Part shown: one piece after another, positions 1 through 3,918 of the stretch | How positions within the stretch are numbered: position 1 is the stretch's first letter | How the letters are laid out: every line of letters starts with the position of its first letter | Assembly (NCBI GenBank): GCA_002067405.1 | Contig: MVRP01000244.1 | Coordinates: forward strand, 1 to 5,406 | Source of the DNA: Syntrophorhabdaceae bacterium PtaU1.Bin034 | GTDB lineage: Bacteria > Desulfobacterota_G > Syntrophorhabdia > Syntrophorhabdales > WCHB1-27 | Reading direction: 5' to 3' | Length of the DNA stretch: 5,406 nucleotides | The notes under the pieces: generated by a model | The model's input: only the letters and a program-made list of their open reading frames with translations | Told to the model about the DNA's origin: nothing | The model's database searches: none | Translations under genes and position numbers: made by a program

Positions 1-74
1 GAATCGCCCGGTGCGGATCCGCATGCCGGGTGGTGTGGGAGGGCGAAGGTCGCGAGGCCTTCCCCTATCCCGAT
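1..74 (+). mobile_element. 3' end of a group II intron (domains 5 and 6)
   Basis: The first 74 bases fold into the two conserved terminal domains of a self-splicing group II intron. Domain 5 is at about 3-34. Domain 6 is at about 37-71: GGGA 37-40 pairs with TCCC 68-71 and GGG 41-43 pairs with CCC 63-65, leaving A67 unpaired as the expected branch-point adenosine. It lies 7 nt before the 3' end. The intron should end at the AT dinucleotide 73-74, matching the usual terminal AY. The rest of the intron, including any reverse transcriptase/maturase gene, would lie to the left of the window. Bases from 75 on are the 3' exon. The fold was found by hand; the family assignment rests on known domain 5/6 architecture. 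Confidence 0.82.
3..34 (+). ncRNA. Group II intron domain 5 catalytic hairpin
   Basis: The lower stem pairs 3-11 with 26-34 (with G-U wobbles at 6/31 and 4/33). A two-nucleotide bulge (T24, G25) sits on the 3' side. The upper stem pairs 12-15 with 20-23 and is closed by a tetraloop at 16-19. This is the standard 32-34 nt domain 5 shape. The catalytic triad position reads CGC (5-7) rather than the commoner AGC, a variant known from some bacterial intron lineages. This hairpin forms the metal-binding active site for splicing and retrohoming. Confidence 0.8.
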
Positions 75-92
75 TGAAAAAACGTCGCCCCA

Positions 93-120
93 ATGTCACC
101 CCGACACCGCAAAATATGAT
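93..120 (+). promoter_or_regulatory. Weak candidate sigma70 promoter for the winged-helix ORF
   Basis: A TATGAT hexamer (115-120, 5 of 6 matches to the -10 consensus) lies 16 bp after ATGTCA (93-98, 4 of 6 matches to the -35). The predicted start near 127 would give a leader of about 35 nt to the ATG at 162. It sits in the exon just after the intron. Sequence match only. Confidence 0.25.
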
Positions 121-161
121 CCGAGAAAATGCACTCGTTCGAATATAGCTGTTGAGCATAC

Positions 162-515
162 ATGCAGTCGGTTATCACACGACTCGAAAGTGGGGCTTTT
201 CTCCCTGTAGCACGAAATATTGCTCAGTTGCATGAGCGGCAGAGGAAGATAGCGCAGCAGGTGATAGAAGATGGCTTCGTGACTGCGGGATGGTGCATGA
301 AGAATCTACAGGTTGTCAGAGATACGGCACGCCGGGACCTCACGGCTCTCGTGAAACTCGGCATCCTCATCCCAAAAGGGGCGGGACGTGGGGCGCAGAG
401 AAAGGCTTTCCAACGCTTGAATCATCCGATAATCATCCGACAAACGCATGCTTTCATCCGATTATTAAGGCCCTCGACCGCGAATCGTCAACAGACCAAA
501 CCCCGAATGGGGTAA
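162..515 (+). CDS. Small winged-helix DNA-binding protein, possibly a fragment of a larger regulator
   Basis: This 117-residue product has a clear winged-helix core at about residues 22-78. A helix begins at LHERQRKIAQ, a recognition-helix region contains DTARRDLTALVKLGIL, and a basic Gly-rich wing GAGRG closes it. This pattern is typical of the C-terminal winged helix of Fic-family and AlbA_2/RecG-like proteins, which often sit beside type I restriction genes. The frame is closed just upstream (TGA at 153-155), so the ATG at 162 is the natural start, although no convincing Shine-Dalgarno precedes it. The last 35 or so residues, from NHPIII on, look unlike a folded domain and cover three direct repeats. 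The stop at 513-515 lies at the point where an hsdS reading frame begins; one extra G in the run 509-512 would fuse the two frames. It may be a solo regulator or the tail of a longer gene. Fold fairly sure; function unknown. Confidence 0.5.
   Translation: MQSVITRLESGAFLPVARNIAQLHERQRKIAQQVIEDGFVTAGWCMKNLQVVRDTARRDLTALVKLGILIPKGAGRGAQRKAFQRLNHPIIIRQTHAFIRLLRPSTANRQQTKPRMG
422..461 (+). repeat. Three helically phased copies of TCATCCGA
   Basis: The 8-mer TCATCCGA occurs at 422-429, 433-440 and 454-461. The spacings are 11 and 21 bp, close to one and two turns of the helix, so the copies face the same side of DNA. They lie inside the 3' part of the winged-helix ORF and just before the hsdS remnant. 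They could be binding sites for that protein or simply a short duplication in coding sequence. Confidence 0.55.
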
Positions 516-792
516 AACTGCCGATCTTTGACCGGAGGGGATGGAAACGGCTACCCTTCGATGCATTTGCAGAGAGCATCAACGAGCGTGTGGAACCAGC
601 CGATGCGGCCGAGGAAGCTTGATGATCTTGACTCCCGCAGCTTTCACATCCGGTGCCGGGGTAAGGGCAGTGAGGTCATCGGCACTAAACTCCGTCTTCG
701 CAAAGGCGACATCGTGTCGGGCCTTCGACGCAAACTGGCCCGTTGCAAAGATGGGCGGCATCTGCTCAGCCTTGTCTCCCGGCGCCTCTTAA
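507..792 (+). pseudogene. hsdS: Degraded N-terminal part of a type I restriction specificity subunit (HsdS)
   Basis: Pieces of an HsdS first target-recognition domain can be read across three frames. The first (512-619) contains FDRRGWKRLPFDAFAES and then NERVEPADAAEEA. The second (from about 618) contains DDLDSRSFHI, then GKGSEVIGTKLRLRKGDIV. The third (about 742-792) contains VAKMGGICSA. These follow the familiar HsdS order: 'WK.v.F...', 'vGLehLdp.sl.i', 'G..v.gtK.rFr.GDiiFg' and '.R KlAva..dGICSahalvl'. The residues expected between EEA and DDLD are missing, which an 11-nt deletion at about 619-620 would explain, including the frame change. A second shift lies near the CCC at 739-741. A full HsdS has about 400-450 residues; this one stops after about 90. 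HsdS normally gives DNA specificity to HsdM and HsdR; this copy cannot. No hsdM or hsdR is in view. Confidence 0.72.
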
Positions 793-1044
793 CTACTTCG
801 TCAACGCCACCCACATGACTCTCAACAAAATGACGGTAATCCCCATGACGAGGATAAGACCTATTTTGATCTTTCCGTCGAGTTTTATGAGCTTCAGGTC
901 CATGTCGCCTCTAAGCTTGATGATCTCGGTATTATCCGCCGGCAAAGTCCTCATCGATTCTATGTAGTCGATGATGGTTATTGCCTCTTCATGGGAGAAT
1001 TTAGTGACAAGTATTTGATAGACCTTCAACATGTCCCCTGTCAT
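793..1044 (-). CDS. Small C-terminal tail-anchored membrane protein of unknown function
   Basis: This 83-residue protein begins with MTGDMLKVYQ. The ATG at 1044-1042 is chosen because it overlaps the stop of the upstream gene as ATGA, the signature of translational coupling, and a purine-rich stretch GAGGGAAGGG precedes it. An in-frame ATG at 1110 is possible but would lie deep inside the upstream gene. Residues 1-35 look helical, residues 36-60 are charged and could form a short coiled coil, and residues 61-81 (from IGLILVMGITVILL) form one strong transmembrane segment with only LTK after it. The overall plan recalls the small coiled-coil plus membrane-anchor proteins of the DUF1640 type, but I cannot assign it to a family. 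It is the last gene of a three-gene operon and ends against the convergent hsdS remnant, one base after its last stop. Confidence 0.72.
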   Translation of the reverse strand: MTGDMLKVYQILVTKFSHEEAITIIDYIESMRTLPADNTEIIKLRGDMDLKLIKLDGKIKIGLILVMGITVILLRVMWVALTK

Positions 1045-1322
1045 CGCAATGCCCTTCCCTCTTCGATCCTGAGGCAGAGGATGGACAGATCCATCCTCCG
1101 GTGGATCCATTTTATTGCCAGGTCATACTCCAAAGGAGTAAGGGACCGTAAGAGGACATGGAGCAGATCCTCCAGGTTCTCATTATAGGAGGTACACGCT
1201 CCCTTCTTCATCCCCTCTTTCGCATGGGTGTGACCCAGTCTTTCTGCCTCGGCGTCCAGTACCCCATGAACCACTTCCCTGTTGTTATCCGAGATTGCCC
1301 ATATCAGTTTCTTCTTGTCCAT
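1041..1322 (-). CDS. Hypothetical small soluble protein
   Basis: This 93-residue protein of unknown function starts with MDKKKLIWAI. The start is well supported: AAGGAGG lies 5 nt before the ATG at 1322. No signal peptide or membrane segment is seen. Residues 12-40 are rich in charged residues and His (RLGHTHAKEGMKK). Residues 48-88 form a likely helical bundle with hydrophobic spacing (NLEDLLHVLLRSLTPLEYDL, then IKWIHRR). I recognise no catalytic motif. Its TGA stop overlaps the ATG of the next gene (ATGA at 1044-1041), so the two products are probably made in a fixed ratio and may interact. A 15-codon ORF ends 10 nt before its start, with the stop next to this gene's Shine-Dalgarno. Confidence 0.75.
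   Translation of the reverse strand: MDKKKLIWAISDNNREVVHGVLDAEAERLGHTHAKEGMKKGACTSYNENLEDLLHVLLRSLTPLEYDLAIKWIHRRMDLSILCLRIEEGRALR
1077..1098 (-). repeat. Perfect 9-bp inverted repeat inside a gene, just before a coupled start
   Basis: GAGGATGGA (1077-1085) and TCCATCCTC (1090-1098) are perfect inverted copies separated by four bases. In the minus-strand mRNA this makes a stable hairpin ending about 33 nt before the ATG at 1044. It lies in codons for the IHRRMDLSIL part of the upstream protein. A palindrome TGGATCCA follows at 1102-1109. It may modulate translation of the coupled gene or be chance. Confidence 0.5.
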
Positions 1323-1332
1323 ATGATCCTCC

Positions 1333-1380
1333 TTAAGCTGTTACTTGTTGAGCCGCATGTCCAGAAAACTTCGTTCTCAT
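1333..1380 (-). CDS. Possible 15-residue peptide or leader ORF with a strong ribosome binding site
   Basis: On the minus strand AAAGGAG is followed, 5 nt later, by ATG and 15 codons (MRTKFSGHAAQQVTA) to a TAA. That TAA abuts the GGAGG of the next gene, so ribosomes finishing here would be placed to restart at the ATG at 1322. The spacing and the two strong Shine-Dalgarno sites argue for real translation, perhaps as a coupling or leader ORF. The product has no recognisable similarity. It is too short for statistical support, and the ORF could equally be what is left of a longer gene. Confidence 0.35.
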   Translation of the reverse strand: MRTKFSGHAAQQVTA

Positions 1381-1405
1381 TTAAACTCCTTTGGGCGTAC
1401 AGCCC

Positions 1406-1651
1406 TTAAAGCATCGGATACGTAGAACTAAGTGCCTTTTTTACAGAATCACAAGCGACCCGGACGATGTCCTTTGCTGCGATGAGCACGTAGTGCGTAT
1501 TCTCAGAATCGAGCGAAAGGTCCGACTCAAGGTACCCACCGAGAATGATGAGATCACCCACGCATGCTGACAGTGTTCCCTGAATTTCACTGAGGGCTTT
1601 GTGGTAGTCTTCTTTGGTTAATTGGTCGAGCGACTTCTTGTCCTCTGCCAT
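1406..1651 (-). CDS. Hypothetical small helical protein, first gene of the operon
   Basis: This 81-residue product starts with MAEDKKSLDQ and reads as mostly helical: a charged N-terminus, an amphipathic segment TKEDYHKALSEIQGTL (12-27), then CVGDLIILGGYLESDLSL (30-47) and a C-terminal helix VLIAAKDIVRVACDSVKKAL (55-74). Three Cys or Ser positions in hydrophobic faces suggest a small helical bundle, not a membrane protein. The start at 1651 has GGGGG about 7 nt upstream, a modest ribosome binding site. It leads the minus-strand operon and lies 177 bp from the divergent HTH gene. I do not recognise the family. Function unknown. Confidence 0.68.
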   Translation of the reverse strand: MAEDKKSLDQLTKEDYHKALSEIQGTLSACVGDLIILGGYLESDLSLDSENTHYVLIAAKDIVRVACDSVKKALSSTYPML

Positions 1652-1728
1652 TTCATACCCCCAGTCACGGCTTTGCCTATGCTGTTGCAGTTCCTTTTTT
1701 CTCGACCCGTCTTTCTCTGCCGTTCTTG

Positions 1729-1765
1729 TTAATTATAATTAATCAATATTAATTGATAATGTCAA
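1729..1765. promoter_or_regulatory. AT-rich operator-promoter with palindromes between divergent genes
   Basis: This region is strikingly AT-rich. TTAATTATAATTAA (1729-1742) is a perfect 14-bp palindrome. Directly next to it, ATCAAT (1742-1747) and ATTGAT (1752-1757) form an inverted repeat with a 4-bp spacer. On the minus strand a perfect -35 TTGACA lies at 1765-1760. The matching -10 is uncertain: TTAATT (1742-1737) at 17 bp is weak, while the perfect TATAAT (1737-1732) sits 22 bp away. The palindromes overlap this promoter, as expected for an operator. The divergent helix-turn-helix protein is the obvious candidate binder. Inferred from sequence only. Confidence 0.5.
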
Positions 1766-1777
1766 ATAAAATCGCTT

Positions 1778-1842
1778 AAGGAGGATTCCTTTTGATTAAC
1801 CAACCGCCATTCCCTATAATGAAAGGGCATGGGCGACATTGA
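1778..1842 (+). promoter_or_regulatory. Candidate SD-hairpin and 16-codon TTG leader ORF
   Basis: A full Shine-Dalgarno AAGGAGG (1778-1784) sits 7 nt before a TTG (1792) that opens a 16-codon frame ending at TGA 1840-1842, overlapping the start of the HTH gene. AAGGA (1778-1782) can pair with TCCTT (1787-1791), hiding the Shine-Dalgarno in a small hairpin. If transcripts start upstream, translation of this leader could control the HTH gene. It competes with the reading that 1792-1820 is the promoter. Confidence 0.25.
1792..1820 (+). promoter_or_regulatory. Sigma70-like promoter placed for a leaderless HTH transcript
   Basis: TTGATT (1792-1797) and a perfect TATAAT (1815-1820) are separated by the optimal 17 bp. 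Transcription would start about 7 nt later, at 1827-1829, which is where the ATG of the HTH gene lies. The message would then have little or no 5' leader, and the gene indeed lacks a well-spaced Shine-Dalgarno of its own. Confidence 0.55.
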
Positions 1843-2005
1843 TCTTATTCCTCTGAAGCAGGCACAGGAGATCTTGAAGGTTTCCAACGTTACCCTCTGG
1901 AAGTGGGTGAAGGCGGGCAAGATTTCCGTGGTGAAGCTCTCGCCCAAGAAGGTATACATTCGCCGCGAGGAACTGGAAAGGTTCATCAGGGAGAGCGAGA
2001 GGTGA
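1829..2005 (+). CDS. Excisionase/MerR-type helix-turn-helix protein (HTH_17 family)
   Basis: This gene encodes 58 residues. The whole protein is one small winged HTH: LIPLKQAQEILKVSNVTLWK at residues 6-25, then WVKAGKISVVKLSPKKVYI and a closing helix REELERFIRE. The order 'l.t..eAA..L.vs..tl.rWvk.GkI...k...r.y.i...el..fl' is typical of AlpA/excisionase-like domains that bind DNA as recombination directionality factors or small repressors. In-frame TGA at 1820-1822 forces the start to be the ATG at 1829; the only purine run (GAAAGGG) is almost touching it. The gene is divergent from the small-protein operon and followed by a terminator at 2097-2122. It probably controls the shared intergenic region, or it served an integrase now lost. 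Family assignment is strong; the role is inferred. Confidence 0.85.
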   Translation: MGDIDLIPLKQAQEILKVSNVTLWKWVKAGKISVVKLSPKKVYIRREELERFIRESER

Positions 2006-2096
2006 GAGTTTTGAACGAGCACATCAGGGTTTCCAGGAGGCTGACGGGCATGACCGTGAAAGCATCAGTCTTTGAAAGAGTGGGTCTTGTTGACTC

Positions 2097-2122
2097 CCGT
2101 GCCTGCTATGCGCACGGTTTTT
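2097..2122 (+). terminator. Rho-independent terminator downstream of the HTH gene
   Basis: CCGTGC (2097-2102) pairs with GCACGG (2112-2117) across a 9-nt loop and is followed at once by TTTTT (2118-2122). It lies about 90 nt after the HTH stop, in the right orientation to end that transcript. Confidence 0.65.
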
Positions 2123-2170
2123 CCTGGTGGCCCGCAATTCCTCTCCCGGCAGCCCGTGCGTAGAGAGCAT

Positions 2171-2421
2171 TCACTTAGAAAGCGAACTTAGCGTGAAGAA
2201 GAATCTTATCGAAACCACGGAATACTGGCGGGTCTCAACGCCCTGGCTGTCCTTCTCGTGATCTCACCTATGCTTAACGCTTCCTCTGTGTACCACTGAT
2301 AGACCTGCCGGACTGTTGCTGCCTCCTCTTCGATGACGTCTTAGTAAGCGGCGATGGTCTCTGACTTCTTCACATACAGGTGCAGCGTCCTGTTAACCGG
2401 CCTTTTGTCTTCACCCTGCAT
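2171..2421 (-). pseudogene. Fragment of a large serine recombinase (Recombinase domain), with stop and frameshift
   Basis: Reading the minus strand from 2421, one frame gives LHLYVKKSETIAAY, then a TAA at 2343-2341, and continues in the same frame with DVIEEEAATVRQVYQWYTEE and ALSIGEITRR. This matches the Recombinase domain of large serine site-specific recombinases, where 'e.eAe.Vr.if.wy..eglS...Ia..Ln..Gi.Tr' is conserved. After ITRR the sequence continues in another frame as SQGVETRQYSVVS; one extra C near 2246 would restore it. No N-terminal catalytic domain (with the active-site Ser) and no zinc ribbon are present, so this is a central slice. An ATG at 2421-2419 opens this frame inside the end of higA, so the piece was probably joined there by rearrangement. 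Likely non-functional. Confidence 0.72.
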
Positions 2422-2713
2422 TTGCGTAATTCTTGACCTCTTTATCAAGCCGGTCGCCGAGGACCTCGGCGGTGATGTCAAGGTCATACTGAGCTTGCAG
2501 CCCCAGCCAGAACTCGGCTGATGTGCCGAAATACCTCGCCAGTCGGAGCGCGGTATCAGCGGTAATGCTCCGCTTTCCGAGGACGATCTCGTTGATTCTC
2601 CGGGCAGGCACGCTGATGCTGAGGGCGAGCCTGTTCTGACTAAGATTCATGGGTTTGAGGAATTCCTCGGATAGGACTTCGCCCGGGTGCACCGGATGCA
2701 ATGTTTTCTTCAT
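2411..2713 (-). CDS. higA: HigA-type antitoxin (Xre-family HTH)
   Basis: This 100-residue antitoxin is the DNA-binding partner of HigB. The N-terminus LHPVHPGEVLSEEFLKPMNL is the standard HigA/VapI opening. An Xre-type helix-turn-helix follows: LSQNRLALSISVPARRINEI (24-43), then GKRSITADTALRLARYFGTS (46-65). The conserved tail begins AEFWLGLQAQYDLD. It should neutralise the toxin and repress the operon by binding near 3036-3054. The start is supported by GGGAGG 8 nt upstream of the ATG at 2713, and higB ends 13 bp before it, so the pair is co-transcribed with the toxin gene first, as is normal for higBA. Length is normal, but the final residues (NYANAG) run into a recombinase fragment, so the original C-terminus may have been slightly changed. 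Confidence 0.92.
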   Translation of the reverse strand: MKKTLHPVHPGEVLSEEFLKPMNLSQNRLALSISVPARRINEIVLGKRSITADTALRLARYFGTSAEFWLGLQAQYDLDITAEVLGDRLDKEVKNYANAG

Positions 2714-2726
2714 AATGTCTTCCTCC

Positions 2727-3008
2727 CTAATGGTAGTCTGCTATCTCCACCTCATGGGCATCTCCGTCTTTCCACTTGAAGCAGACGCGCCATTGGTCGT
2801 TAATCCTGATGCTAAGCTGCCCCTCGCGATCCCCTTTCAGCTTCTCAAGGTTGTTCGCAGGTGGAATTCTCAAATCGTTCATGTTTTTAGCATTGTTGAT
2901 CATGCGCAGCTTCCGCAAAGCGATCTGTTGAATATCAACCGGCAGTTTCCGTGAACCTTCCCGGCTGTATACCTTTTCGGTTTCCTTATCTTTGAAAGAC
3001 TTGATCAT
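2727..3008 (-). CDS. higB: HigB-type toxin, RelE-fold ribosome-dependent mRNA endonuclease
   Basis: This 93-residue basic protein belongs to the HigB branch of the RelE/ParE superfamily, whose members cut mRNA at the ribosomal A site. Diagnostic pieces are MIKSFKDKETEKVYSRE (1-17), the helix DIQQIALRKLRMINNAKNMN (25-44), DLRIPPANNLEKLKGDR (45-61), and the core strands QLSIRINDQWRVCFKWKDGD (64-83). It ends in EVEIADYH. The terminal Asp-Tyr-His matches the C-terminal residues implicated in catalysis in well-studied HigB toxins. The length is normal and the frame intact, so the toxin looks active. It lies 13 bp upstream of higA. There is no clear Shine-Dalgarno; the promoter predicted at 3046-3018 would leave a leader of only a few bases. 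Confidence 0.93.
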   Translation of the reverse strand: MIKSFKDKETEKVYSREGSRKLPVDIQQIALRKLRMINNAKNMNDLRIPPANNLEKLKGDREGQLSIRINDQWRVCFKWKDGDAHEVEIADYH

Positions 3009-3017
3009 CCATTGATA

Positions 3018-3054
3018 AGTTTATACCTAACAGCGTTTAACGTCAAGCGTTAAA
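3018..3054 (-). promoter_or_regulatory. higBA promoter and inverted-repeat operator
   Basis: On the minus strand a -35 TTGACG (3046-3041) is followed by -10 candidates TAAACT (3023-3018, 17 bp spacer) and TATAAA (3025-3020, 15 bp). The -35 lies in a perfect inverted repeat, TTTAACG (3036-3042) and CGTTAAA (3048-3054), with a 5-bp spacer. AGCGTT also occurs as a direct repeat at 3032 and 3046. This placement fits HigA autorepression. Transcription would start about 2-6 nt before the higB ATG. Confidence 0.6.
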
Positions 3055-3220
3055 GACGCGAATGATACGGCACATGGCGTGATTATACGCACCGAGCATA
3101 CTTCGATCGGTTTGTTATTCCCGGTGCAGAAGCGGGGGGGCCGCGACTGCCACGCGGAAGCGCCTATGAACCGAGGAAGCGCCGGATCACGGATTTCAGG
3201 AAGTTCACCTCGGCCAGCTC

Positions 3221-3875
3221 TTTCTGGCCAAACGTGTCGTTAACGAATTAAAAGGTCTCGGAGAAAACCCAGTGATCATACAAAGCATTGTAGAACAGAC
3301 AGCGAAGCAACAGCGTAGCGAATTGGGCGAGTTTGTCACTCGAAGAAAAACTCTTTACGAAGCACTGAATCAGGTAAAAAAGCAGGCGAGAAACCTGGTC
3401 GGAATTCTTGCAGAAACAGGTCAGATGGGGCTCGAACGAAACAGATCCTGGAGCAGCTCAAAGAACTCGAGGAGCAAGAGGTGCAGATTGCCAGGGAAGT
3501 AGAATCCCTCGACACGACTATAAGCCAACACGAGGGCAGAATTATTAGTGCGGAAACCATAACTGACAACCTCAGAACATTCGGAGCAGTCTACGGGCAG
3601 TTGACCCAGGAGGAAAAATATGACTTGATACACCTTCTTGTTAAGAAGATAGTATTTCGAGGAAAAGCGTGCTGACGACAAAGGGCAGAATAAAAATGGA
3701 TCTATGGGAGCTGCCTCCCATAGATCCGATCTATTTGGACTCAGCAGGTCAGTTCGCTGAGCGTCCTTCATGGCTCCCCGTATGCAACCCTTTTCATAAC
3801 CGTTCTCTTTCTCCCGCCGTTAACCGAAAACCTTCAATATCAACGGGTTATCAAAGATCAGGCCGCCGCCGATGA
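3221..3875 (+). pseudogene. 3' part of a large serine recombinase gene with two frameshifts
   Basis: Three successive frames rebuild the C-terminal coiled-coil region of a large serine recombinase. Frame one (3221 to about 3430) reads FLAKRVVNELKGLGENPVII, then QSIVEQTAKQQRSELGEF and a long charged helix. Frame two (about 3430-3672) reads ARTKQILEQLKELEEQEVQI, a heptad-rich helix, then LRTFGAVYGQLTQEEKYDLI and HLLVKKIVFRG, matching the conserved 'F..l...Lt.eEk..li..Lv.ki.' motif. Frame three (from 3669) reads TTKGRIKMDLWELPPIDPIY and FAERPSWLP, a common recombinase tail. One extra G in 3427-3430 and one extra A in 3663-3666 would make the frame continuous. The N-terminal catalytic domain, recombinase domain and zinc ribbon are absent. 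This helix normally helps control synapsis and direction of integration. The tail after about 3779 is not conserved. Confidence 0.8.
3698..3727 (+). repeat. Perfect 13-bp inverted repeat (hairpin) in the recombinase 3' region
   Basis: GGATCTATGGGAG (3698-3710) and its exact inverted copy (3715-3727) are separated by CTGC (3711-3714). It can form a 13-bp stem with a 4-nt loop. It lies over the codons for MDLWELPPIDP. No T-run follows, so it is not a classical terminator. It may be a protein or recombinase site, an RNA-stability hairpin, or an end structure of an old element. Confidence 0.75.
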
Positions 3876-3918
3876 GGCGGAAGCGGTGTCAAGATACATT
3901 TCCCTGGCGATCGGTCGA

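Noticed and set aside
793..1110. Longer form of the membrane-anchored protein starting at 1110
   Set aside because: The extra 22 residues overlap the upstream gene and have no Shine-Dalgarno; the ATGA overlap at 1044 is a better start.
1391..1403. Small GGGC/GCCC hairpin after the first operon gene
   Set aside because: Four base pairs with no T-run; too weak to call a terminator or attenuator.
1762..2022. An 86-codon minus-strand ORF
   Set aside because: It is antisense to the clearly recognisable HTH gene and its promoter.
2002..2163. A 53-codon ORF starting with GTG that overlaps the HTH stop (GTGA)
   Set aside because: It reads straight through the good terminator at 2097-2122 and its product resembles nothing I know; coupling alone is not enough.
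3861..3882. GC-rich stem (CCGCC/GGCGG) as a terminator for the DUF932 transcript
   Set aside because: The stem is only 5 bp and no T-run follows on the minus strand.
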